Position numbers and translations under genes: made by a program | The notes under the pieces: model-generated | Database searches by the model: none | Seen by the model: the letters and a program-made list of their open reading frames with translations, nothing else | Told to the model about the DNA's origin: nothing | Assembly (NCBI GenBank): GCA_905250125.1 | Contig: CAJNOL010000670.1 | Coordinates: 5,576 to 69,575 of the forward strand | Direction of reading: 5' to 3' | DNA: 64,000 nt | DNA from: Rotaria sordida | Taxonomy: Eukaryota > Rotifera > Eurotatoria > Philodinida > Philodinidae | Part shown: positions 36,713 to 47,051 of the stretch, one piece after another | Position numbering within the stretch: position 1 is the first letter of the stretch | Layout: each line of letters begins with the position of its first letter

Positions 36713-36757
36713 GAGTGTGTGGGTATTGTCTTTTTCCATAGTAACACCCACACCCTT
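36713..36757. repeat. Telomere-like hairpin
   Basis: A GTGTGTGGGT arm, a spacer with GTCTTTTTCCATAG, and an ACACCCACACCC arm. It follows the stop of the + strand KH/TIR gene by about 150 bp. Confidence 0.65.
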
Positions 36758-37719
36758 AATATAGATGTGAATATCATTATGCTTGACTATCAGTGCTCGT
36801 CCGATTTAAGTGTGACATGAAGATTCTCTTATCTCATACTAATAACTACAATCATGCTCTATGTACGATGTTCATCAGATGTAAGCGTGAATGTCATTCT
36901 TAAAATTGACAACATACACATCGAACCCGTAACAGTTATTAGTCGGTCTTTATCGTATGCTTTCATCGCCCTTGACGAATTGCAACGATAAACTTCAGCA
37001 TCCATTGAATGGACAGAAATTTTCCCTTAAACTGCTGCATCTAATAAGCAGTGATGCTTTTTGCATCACATAAAAGAATATTTTTCCCTTGAGCTTCTTA
37101 AATCACATATAAAAAGTTTAGTTAGGATGGACCTTCTGATTCTTTCTTTTATAGTACTCACATATATTATTGAAGAAAATAATGAATTTGGATTTTAATC
37201 GAAGTTTTTCACCTCCTTTTCTCCAGCGCCTTAGTATAGACTGTAGCAACTGAGACAAGATAGCAGATATTTGTGACAGTCTTAGTTAACGTTTAATCCA
37301 TTGTTTGATTCTAATAAAATTATTACAACAAGACTAAAGAAGACATGTACGTTCCATATTTCAGCTGAAATGATACTGACTCGACAATTATTTCCACAGT
37401 GCAAAACACATATCCATTCGGTTCAGATTCTTTTTCTCGATCGCCACCTCTATGGCAATCAATTTCATCACCTGTTTGGCACTGTAACTGGCTCAAATCG
37501 GAATAGTTGCATGTCTCGTCACGATATATGATCGAGAAAAATGTATGGTGAAAAAAGCAAAACTAAGTAAGTGTGAATGAAAGAAAAATGAAAATACAAC
37601 AGTGAAAAACTTAAAATTCCTTTAAATAGAGTCGATTTCATGGATCACTACTCCATATTCTGCGAAAAAGAAGATTGTGCAAGCAGTTGAAAATGAAAGA
37701 TCATGACTTAAGAAGCATT

Positions 37720-38450
37720 TCTCAATGGTACCGCGATGTTATTACTCTTTGTATTGAACAATAAATGGTGCCTTGCACATTGGGTACCGGACACCGAAAC
37801 TATATTGAGGCGCTTGTTGCTTATTGATAAAGTTAGATGTACTATAAGTTCCTGAGCCTGGTGTTGCGTCGCATCGAAAGCTATCGCGTCGTGATGTTAT
37901 ACTGTATGCAGGTGCTGATTTTTATACCGATCTCATCGCATTTTATGGTATGTAGGCACTCGGTCCTGCGAAAAAAAATATTTCTTTGTATAGATATGAA
38001 TGTTAATATCAATATCTTTTACTTGGAGTTATATCAGTTTTAGAATCATCACGTCGAGCATCGACAGAATCCTGCGATAATTCATGGCTTACTCCAGATA
38101 TTCCATGATTTTAAAAGTTGGAAGTACAGGACACTGATTCCTTGTTAGAATTTTCATGTTCTAGAACAAATTAATCATCTGGTTGTTTTTTATGAGAAGA
38201 ATATAAAATATTAAAATTATTTTTGACAACATCAGATTGTAGATGCATAGAATCTGTTGTTGAATGCTTTACTAAAACAGGATCACATGTGTTCGTTCTA
38301 CTCGATGTCATTTGTTGATTCTATCAATGGAAATAAAAATTAAACTATAGATGATAGATAGTAGCATTCTTTATTAGCAGCAACATTAAACTCATACTTA
38401 TTAACTGTTCTCAACCAAAATCGCTACTAATACTCGTACATTGTTTATGT
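37720..38450. repeat. Segment X, copy 2 (direct repeat of 14925-15640)
   Basis: Homologous in the same orientation to 14925-15640. Matched landmarks include ATTCCATGATTT, AATATTAAAATTATTTTTGA and TGATATCATTT-like ends with TTCTATCAAT. On the minus strand a short reading from Met at about 38311 (MTSSRTNTCDP) leads to VKNNFNILYSSHKKQ and then a stop. The underlying gene family was not recognised and both copies look decayed. Confidence 0.6.
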
Positions 38451-39110
38451 AAACGTATCGCTACTTTTCTATTTACTGTTCGTCATCAACAAAAAGCTAT
38501 TTGATTGCTATGAAGGAAAGAAATAACTCACTGCTCGAGACAACAACAGAATGATCAAAAAAAATTTCACACAGTATTTCTTTTCTAACTTAATAGTCAA
38601 AATATATGAAAAAAGGAGTCAAATTTCAAATAACTAAGCGTCTGTGTCGCCGAAATTATCATTCTTTCGCTTTCGCTCTCTTTCTGCTTTTCCAAGAGAA
38701 CCAATGGCTGACTTTGCTGATTGAAAAAGAAGGATTAGGTGGATGTCGATGAAAATTTTGATATTTGACTTTCGTTTGAGTGCAACAATATTCGCATTTA
38801 ATTCAGGGATCTCTCTTCATCATACTCTTTAAAATATGTGTCAATACTCAAAAAAAATGAATTAGGCAATTGGTATTGTTTCGATAACCTTATACTGTGG
38901 TCAACATGGACGGTTAGTTAGAGATAGATCAACTACATCTCATGTAGAAATGAAAAAGACCTATGATATACTTTTTTAAAATTCTTATAGATTCATGATC
39001 TTGATTTCCAGATTGTACGTATAGATTTAAAGAATTTTCATCTGAGAATATTTACACCCACATCCAGCAACATCCAAAGTCTCGAATATGGGCATGGGTT
39101 GTTAGTCTGT

Positions 39111-39423
39111 GGAGTGTGAGTGTGGGTGGATGTGGACGAAGGGAAGACAGTCTGTCACAGAGACGTGCATGCACCACATGTATATCTCATACATCCATGC
39201 CATAATCAAAAATCAACAGAATTGTATATAATTCCACTCAATAGACATGCCATTGCGTTCGTTCAACATTGGGTCGTGAGAATGTAATCACCTGAATCGT
39301 GTCTACAATAATAGATCTGAAGGATGTAGATGTAAGTGTGTGAGTATAGGGTGTGAATGTGGTGCATGTACGTCTCTGTGACTGACTGCCTCTTCTTCAT
39401 TCACACATCCACTCACATCCATA
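39111..39423. repeat. Longer telomere-like foldback
   Basis: The left arm 39111-39183 (GAGTGTGAGTGTGGGTGGAT, then CAGAGACGTGCATGCACCAC) pairs with 39348-39423. Unlike the short hairpins, unique sequence (the CAGAGACGT block) belongs to the inverted arms. The loop is about 165 bp. Confidence 0.7.
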
Positions 39424-39758
39424 TGATGTTAGCAGACAAGCTACAGTTCACTCAACTACTAACAAAGTAAATATTTATTATAACATAGTATTTTCATAGC
39501 ATAGATTTTTTTCTTTTCTTTCTTTTATTTGCCTTACAGTCAAAAATTTAATAACAAATATTTTTCACAACACTGTTTCTCTTTCTGCTTTTTTGAATAT
39601 GTATGATCGATCTTAATAGAACGAAAAAAATAAAGTATTTTTTCTTCCTTTGTCTAGGCGAAGAGAATCAATGAAAACATGTTTCAAAATATGTTTTTTG
39701 TTTCATGTACATTCATTTCAGAATATAAACAACTTCACTTAGCTTCTCGAGGTATATA

Positions 39759-42700
39759 ATGACTTGTTCATCAACTTGTCGTCAGCTTGTTTTATTTGAT
39801 TGTGACGATGATCGACTCAGTCTTTTCAAAGATCATGAAAAATATCTGTCTCGAATTCCATCGAATTGTGAATGCTGCATATTTTGGAATGATCTCAAAA
39901 TTGCTGTGTATAGAAACCTCAAGTGGATTTTTCGAAAGTATTCTCATATACATCTTTGTCCATCATATTACCATCAAATGGACAATTCGTCTAGCTCAGA
40001 TATTTTATCTTTTCTGGACAAATTGATATGTAGGTTTTCATTTGTATTGCTTGTACATGGGGATGATCAGTCGTATATGAGCGCTTTCAAATATGTTACA
40101 GAACAGTATGGAAAAGAAAAATTGGAATTATATGCGATCGATAAACCTTTTAGTCAACATTTATCACATATTCTCGCTCGACTTCGAAAGAAAAAGCGTG
40201 AATACAACTACCATGAATACTTAAAAAGTTTATCCTGGAAAGATCAATTGAAACATAAAAGACGATCTTTTTTTTCGAATAGTATATGGCACTATGATAA
40301 TAGTCGTATTCCATATGGTCTAGAGGAGTACAATAATTTCAAATGTCTCATAAAAAGGAAACAAAAACAGCTGAAAACTTATTTTCCTAACATTCGCCTC
40401 TGTGAATCTGCGCAATTTTCTGCAGATTTTGATGTCGACGATCAGTACGAGCAAGATAATAATAATTATTTATCAACAATGCACCAGCAAATGCAAAGCT
40501 TCGGGCTTAAAATTAACCTTAAAAAAATATTCCTTGAATTACTTCAATGCCGTAAAGGGGTAAAATACACCGTTGTATTCACACGACATTTTGATGGGAA
40601 ACCCATTGAATTCACTCCATTTATTGCTATTCAGTCATCTAATGGTTTTGAGAATCAAGAATCAATGATACAAGGAAAGGTATACAGAGCGAAACTTCCA
40701 GTTAATCTTTTAAGAATGCTACATCTTTGTTTCAGAGTCCAAAAAAGGTGGAACCATCTGTCGGCTATAAAAGACGGATTAAAGCCAAGACCACCAATAC
40801 TACGAAGTCAAGTTCATCGAAGAGTCGGAAAGAAGTAAAAAACAAAGAACCCCAGAAGATAGAAGTGAAGAATAATTCGATAAGTAAATCACTGTACTGT
40901 CCACAATGCAATAAAAGATTCGGATCCACTGATAGTGTTAAACAACACGTCAATGCCAAACATGCTGGATTCATTTCCAGTACCACAACTTATCAAGCAT
41001 GCTCTCCCACTGATGGAACGGCAATAATACCAGAGAAGAAACAGACCGAAGAATGCGCAAGGAACCTTGCATATAATTTGTCGTCCGTTTCACAATGCCC
41101 AGAGAAATCTCGATCAACTACTAGTCGTGATATCCTTTTTAGTACGAACTGTGCTGGATCCCTTTTGCCTTTAACTACTATACCATCAAGTCCTCTAATT
41201 TGCAAAACGACAGTACTAATGGATCAAGCAAAGAATACAGAACACAATACTAATTCTGTAACCATATCATGTCAATGTTTATGGTGTCCTGAGTTATTTG
41301 AATCGACTACGACTCGCGATATTCATTCTAAAGTAAAACACGTTGGATCTAATTTATCTACGGATTCAAAGCCACCCACTTTCGTTGATAGTCGATCAAT
41401 CGTGGCGAAAGATCATGCAAAGATTATACAGCATAAGAAGAGTCCTATTAAAACGTTTTCTTGTTGGCAATGTGCGACAAAATTCGAATTCACTCTTGGT
41501 CGTTTAGGTCATTTTCTCCATAAACATGCCACATTCTTTCGATCTAAAGCTCTGGAATTATCAGCTAATGTGAATAATCGTATAGAAGTTGTGCAGAATT
41601 TGATGGATGCCACAAAAGTTTCGATTCACTCTGTAAAAAGATCATTTAGCTGCTGGCAATGCACCAAAAAATTTCAAACCGATGATGGTCTTCTTTCTCA
41701 TTTTGTTGGTAAACATGCCAGCTTAATTCTAACCACAAACACCGATCCATCAAGTCTTCTCGAGAATCAACTAAGATTGGCACAAGAGTACATGATGACA
41801 TCGTTCTGTTGTTCACAGTGTTGCAAGAAATTCAAATCGTCTACTGATCTCGATCAACATCATAAGACTATTCATAGTGAACTGAATGCATCACACACGA
41901 TAGAATCACTACATTCTACTAGAAAACAATTTAAAGTAAACAAAGAGCAAAAAACGATTGAAGAACTTGCAAATACTTCTAAAAGTCCTTTATTTGACTG
42001 TTCTCAATGCATAGAAAAATTCGAATCGGCTGCTAGTCGAGATTTGCATTTAGCTACTATGCATTCGAAGTTTATTTCAAAGGCTAGTATAATGCTGACA
42101 AAGTCTTGCGATAATGTAAAAGTCAGTGATCAAAAGCATAAAAAAATTACACAACATACAAAACATCCTATAAATATGTTTGGTTGTCCGCAATGTTCTA
42201 AGAAATTTAAAACAGTCCATAGCCGCTTGGATCACATCATTAATCACCATACTGCATCAATTCTGCTTGCTGCTAATATACCATCCAGTCACCTTAATAA
42301 TAATAGAGATTCTGTGCAGGCAACGCTGAACAACGCAGCAGTCCCAAGTGATCTTCCAAGCGAGCCGCTCAGATGTTGGCAATGCACAAAGAAATTTCAA
42401 TCTAATCAAAGTCTCATAGCTCATTTCATTTACAAGCATGCTAGTTTTGTTTTAACCCCAAGTACTGATCCAATCAATATTCTTCAAAATGAAATAGTTA
42501 AGGCAAAATACCAAATGAACATAGGACAGAATGCACCTACCCATAATAAAGTATCGTACAACTGTTCGCAATACTTGAAGGAATTCGAATTTGCGGACAC
42601 TTGCAGCACTCATTTAAAGAGCAAACACGTTGAATCTTCTTTGTCTACTACTACTTTAACAATAAATCATCTCAATATCGAAAGGACAGCAATGCAGTAT

Positions 42701-44062
42701 CAGAAGAAAACTACAGAACATGTGATTAATTCTATTAGTCCACAAACCCTCGAATTAGCTGCTTGTCACGATGTTTATCTTCATGTGAAACAAACTGAAT
42801 CTAATTTGTCTATGAGTGCTCAGTCATCAAATACTCTTAATAATCAGTCAACAATGACGAAAGCCAAAAAGAATATCATAGAACATACAAGTCATGATTT
42901 AAAAATATTTTCTTGTTGGAAATGCTTCAAGAAATATAAATCTGCTCAAGGTCGCTTACATCACTTTATGACGAGTCATTCTGAATTATTTCTACCTACA
43001 ATGAGTGTATCATCAAACAATCTGGATAATCATAGCTTGTTAGATCAGGAACAGATGAATAACTTCGACGTTTCGGTGAATCTTTTGAATAAGTCATGCT
43101 GTTGTTGGGAATGCGCAAAGAAATTCAAATCTCACAGTCGTCAAATATCTCATTTCATTGAGAAGCATGCTAAAAGTATTTTGTCCATAAGTTTTGATCC
43201 GTCAAATATTCTGAAAAATCAAATAGCAACGACGCAAGAAAAGATGAAGAGAAAACAAGATACGACTATTGCTACTAAAGCAACGTTTAATTGTTCCCAA
43301 TGCTCGAAAAAATTTAAAAAAGATGTTGATCGTTCCAAGCATTTTAACAGCAAACATGTTCAACCTAAATTTACTACTTCATCTAAACTATCGAAGCATG
43401 TTGAGAGTCAAACAACAGCAACGCAAGAACAGATGAAAAATACAGAACACATGACTTATTCTGCCGATACATCTTTTAATAGCTCAAGATGTTTGATGCA
43501 GTTCAATGTAGCCTATGATGGATCGGACCATTTTAATATTGAATGTTTAGAATGCATTACGCCAACAACTGTCATGTCCCTGAGCAACGTTGATAGTCAA
43601 GCAGAAACGTTAAACGAACATAGAAGTTGTAAAGAACCGGAACCAACATTTAAACATATGTCGCACTATTGTCAGCAGTGCCAGAAATACCTTCCTTGTG
43701 CTGCTGATCATTTAAAGCATTTTCGAACGGAACATACCGAAATGAAGTCTTTCAACAGAACTTCAGAGGAATTTTTTGCTGATCCAGACAGTATGCAATG
43801 TCCTAGAGCAAAGTTCCCTACACTAGTTTACATGTTGTTGAGAACGACTGGGAAACGAATCTCCATTAAATCTCGCAAGACAAACCGATGTCCACATGAT
43901 GCATGTAAGTCGAGAACAGTTGATTACACATTCGAAGAACTATGGTTACATACAACTGTAGAACACAATGATGCAGAAGTTAAACTAGAATGTTGTGATC
44001 CAATGATCGCCTACACTCCAGAAGAATACAAGAATCATCGACTACATTGTGATCAGAACTAG
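39759..44062 (+). CDS. PIN/NYN-like domain plus multiple C2H2 zinc fingers
   Basis: Two exons (39759-40679, 40736-44062) encode 1415 residues. The intron is short with GT-AG ends and joins IQGK to SPKKVEP in frame; reading through it meets a stop at 40838. Residues ~8-135 look like a PIN/NYN nuclease fold: LVLFDCDDDRL, then CCIFWNDLK, then SSSDILSFLDKL, then VLLVHGDDQSYM. The acidic residues are placed like the metal ligands of that fold, and the layout recalls the PIN-like domain of vertebrate ZNF451. From ~365 onward come about 12 recognisable C2H2 fingers (CPQCNKRFGSTDSVKQH, CWQCATKF...GHFLHKH, CSQCSKKF...KHFNSKH) and some degenerate ones (CSQYLKEF...). Many share a CWQCTKKFQ...HFxxKHA pattern, so they multiplied recently. 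Likely nuclear and nucleic-acid binding; function is unknown. Confidence 0.8.
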
Positions 44063-44198
44063 AGACCGAAAACAAAGCCATCTACTTTTTCAAAGACAGC
44101 TCGAATCGAACCGAACTCGAGCTAGCTGTTGCGTTGGCAACAAAGTTTTTGCTTTTTTTAAAAAAGTTTCATTTAATTTTTTAACTACAAAAGTACAA

Positions 44199-45104
44199 CT
44201 AAGTTTCAATAATGTGTGCTCCATTACTATCTATGACTTGTCGCCGACGCTCTGGAAGAGAAAGGATCCCACGTACGTAGAACTCCTGTGGCTTTTTGCT
44301 GAAGAAGTTGCTGAAGTCCATTTTGAGGTCGTGTTCGTCGTCAAAATTTTTTTTGCGTAAATGATCAGAAAGAGAACGGAACAAATTTTCCATGGAGTCT
44401 TGCTGCAACTCGATCCAATTGCTGACAATAGAGATCAGCAATAATAGTGCTACCAGTTGGAAGAAGCTCCCAATGAATTACGCCTCTTATGCCTCAATGA
44501 GTGCTCAACATAACCATCCTTGGGCGAAGTTTATTTTTTGGCGTTATTATACCGCTTTGTCAAACTCTCAACCATTGTCGCTTGCGCATGTAATTGACAT
44601 ACATCACCCACTTTTCGTGACCGGTAATAAAAGTGCGGAGCCATTCGAAGTTGCGATGAGAACTTAGTAGTTCCATACACGTGTCGACCCTGTGTTAGAG
44701 CTGAAGTGATGACAACGCGTGGAGTATCTAAACTCCGTACTTCCATGTCTTGCCTAATTCGCTCAAATGTTTTTCTACCACAGTATGAGAGCATCCAACC
44801 CGCTCTACTAAAAGCGTGTAGTTAATCTCGATTCTTCTGTAATGAGCTGCTCTAATACGTCTATATCCACCTCCAGCGGCATTTCGAAACGAGGTAAATC
44901 GTCAAGTTCGAAGCTCCCGTTCCTAAATCGGTTGAATCAAAGTTGCGCGGTATGAATGGAGAGTACATCCTTGCCCATCATGCTCCATATGTAACTTGCT
45001 GCTTCTGTCGCTTTGGGACCCAAACCGAATTCATGAAGTAAAAGCGCTCGGAGTTCTATACGAGAAATCTCCATTTCTAATCTGGAACCAGCTTCCTTAC
45101 TCAT
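44199..45104 (-). pseudogene. Mariner transposase relic
   Basis: Read on the minus strand from Met at 45104 (MSKEAGSRLEMEISRIELR), the sequence matches the mariner at 26409, including HEFGLGPKATEAAS, GKDVLSIHTAQL and DDLPR. It carries a TGA soon after HTAQL, several frameshifts, and ends with KKNFDDEHDLKMDFSNFF and RRQVIDSNG. A terminal-repeat-like GTTGGCAACAAAGTTTTTGC lies near 44132; the other end is missing. It follows the zinc-finger stop by about 70-140 bp. It is a dead copy, older than the one at 26409. Confidence 0.85.
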
Positions 45105-45582
45105 AGTTTTGTAGTTGTTTGCAAGACATTCTTCTTAATGAAATCGGATTTTCGCGATACTGGCGAGTGGACGCCGTGCTTGATTCGAATCGTATTGACA
45201 CCGTGCGATGTGATACCAAAGACATACCAGCAATTATCCGTCAGATTGCATATTATCAACGGGCCGCCACTGTCGCCATCTAGTAATGATAGAGGAAAAA
45301 GCCAACATCCACCGAAGAAATTTGCAAAGAATTACTTGTTTTCGACAAGAAAGATGAAGAAAGGAACAAAACGAAAAAAACGTCTTGTTGTTGAATTATT
45401 ATGCAGCAATGCATTCTTTTACCTTTTCGTTCTTTCTTTTTCGTGCAACACCGACACACAGCCAAAAACAGGTGACGAACACACCAACAAAAAAAAACAA
45501 GTCAGGTGCGTGCTAATTCGTCGTTTTTTTTCGATTTCAAAGTGCGTTTTGTCTTCTAGATTTTATTGCTGTTGACGAAGAC

Positions 45583-45813
45583 ATGTCTGGTAATCCTCAG
45601 TGGTTCTGGAATGCCGCATCGAATCCATTTTCGAAATCCGAACCACCGAATTGGACACCTTATTCAGATGCAGACAATGCCAAGATTGAGAACGCTTTTC
45701 AGAAAGGTGATACAAAACTTCAACTGGGAAATTATGCCATTCATATTAACGAACGAATGCAAGTAAACCAGAATGATTTTAGCCGACAGCGACCAATCAA
45801 ACGTGTAGAATGA
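45583..45813 (+). CDS. Single WWE-domain protein
   Basis: A 76-residue frame starts MSGNPQWFWNA. Its body is a WWE domain: W-rich start (QWFWNAASNPF), PPNWTPYSDADNAKIENAF, then LGNYAIHINERMQVNQ and a basic end (RQRPIKRVE). WWE domains bind iso-ADP-ribose or ADP-ribose in PARP and ubiquitin-ligase proteins. Here the domain is nearly the whole protein. Upstream sequence ends in a pyrimidine-rich TCTTCTAG at 45554-45561, so a 5' untranslated exon is possible. An AATAAA follows at 45821. It could be an adaptor or decoy reader of ADP-ribose; a lost C-terminal partner is possible but none is visible before PARP1. Confidence 0.8.
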   Translation: MSGNPQWFWNAASNPFSKSEPPNWTPYSDADNAKIENAFQKGDTKLQLGNYAIHINERMQVNQNDFSRQRPIKRVE

Positions 45814-45820
45814 CATTGGA

Positions 45821-45826
45821 AATAAA
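45821..45826 (+). other. AATAAA poly(A) signal of the WWE gene
   Basis: AATAAA lies 8 bp after the WWE stop codon; a second AATAAA-like motif lies at 45840-45845. Confidence 0.45.
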
Positions 45827-45845
45827 CTTGTACGAATGAAATAAA

Positions 45846-47051
45846 TTTCTACCTCTCGCATTACTATTCTCTGCTATATTAGTCGCACAGATTTCATCGA
45901 TCTCATCAAAGGAAACATATGTTTGCTTTCAATAGTCGGTCAATTTGACATAGATAACGTCTTATTTCAGTGAAGACGATTCGATACTATACAGTTCTCC
46001 TTTGAGTAATTTTTCATTCTCACTGGCAAAGTTTCATTTTGTTCTTGAGGAATACATATCATATGATCATATCGGAAACGTTCGAGCACTTTTCTCATGT
46101 ATTAAATCGCTAAATTGAAATCGCAGCATGAGACATAGTTCGGATGAATAATCACATGTGCAGCGACGTAATCAGAGGACCATGAGTAGTATGGCAGCAC
46201 CTTACGAGCTTGAGGGAAATCCATACGATACAGTGCTAATGATGGTAATTATTATGTTGTTTCTTTTTTCTGGAGGGTGGGCGAAGATTATCAATGGTAA
46301 CCTCGACAATAACCGTTAGAAACATCGGTTCAGTGACGATACAATGTATAGCTAAATACAAATAGAAAATGATATCAGCGATTTTATATTGACGATGTTG
46401 ATCATCGATTGAATGGCCATTCTTGTGCTAATCGAATGCACCCTTGCTCTCTGTCCTTCTCAGCAATAGAGTCCATTCGAAATGTCAATAATCTTTCCAT
46501 CTGTATGCGTGTCTTTTTCTGTTTGTCCGTTACGCATGTATCGCAATTCATGAGCAGTACGTTGGCATACAAATGCAAGCAGAGCAAATTGAAGATGATT
46601 GTGATCGAGAGAAATGTATTTTATTCTTAATTGCCATCGCGAGACACAGAATGAATACGACAGCCGATAGCATCAACTTGCTTCGTATTTATGGAGAGTA
46701 TCAATGGGAGAGCGCTTATATTGAGATTGACCGAAGTCATTGTTGATCACTTGGATGAACTCCACTGCACCTCAGAAGATGACTAGACAGTTGCTAATAG
46801 TCAAGGAGGAACGACTTACCATCCAAACGTTTATTCTTGAGTCTCCGAATACAGAATTTGATGATTTCCAATCAATAATGACGTTCAAATGTTCTTGTGA
46901 ACGGTGCTTGTTTTTGAATGAAATGAATCAAAAAGGAGAGGGTGTGAATCCTCTGCGTACCTAAACCCGAAGAGCAACAGCAAGAGTAGCCTTCTTATGA
47001 AATACGGATTTATTTTTCAAAAAAAAGTAAACGAATGCAAATAACAACAGT
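45846..47051. other. Intergenic region, nothing firm
   Basis: No supported gene is seen between the WWE gene and the convergent 3' end of PARP1. One short frame (46740-46964) ends with a Cys cluster (FKCSCERC) that weakly recalls post-SET segments of SMYD proteins, but it is isolated. Confidence 0.4.

Larger units (their letters stand above)
36560..39758. other. Intergenic region with repeats only
   Basis: No intact gene is seen. It holds a telomere-like hairpin (36713), segment X copy 2 (37720-38450) and a longer telomere-like foldback (39111-39423). The last 300 bp presumably hold the promoter of the zinc-finger gene. Small open frames at 37301 and 37837 lie in or near segment X and look non-coding. 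Confidence 0.5.

Noticed and set aside
14925..38450. One large inverted duplication covering both TIR blocks and their flanks.
   Set aside because: The KH/TIR paralogues are inverted relative to each other but the segment X copies are in direct orientation, so a single inverted duplication does not fit.
40680..40838. Two separate genes, a 359-residue protein and a zinc-finger protein starting at 40727.
   Set aside because: The overlap is explained by a short GT-AG intron (40680-40735) that joins the frames exactly; the second frame has no ATG at its start.
45138..45575. 145-codon frame upstream of the WWE gene as a protein.
   Set aside because: Lys/Phe-rich low-complexity reading between a mariner relic and the WWE start; more likely UTR or intron sequence.
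46740..46964. Possible SET/SMYD fragment (CSCERC cluster).
   Set aside because: Only a Cys cluster and a loose preceding match; no SET core, no splice-linked exons.
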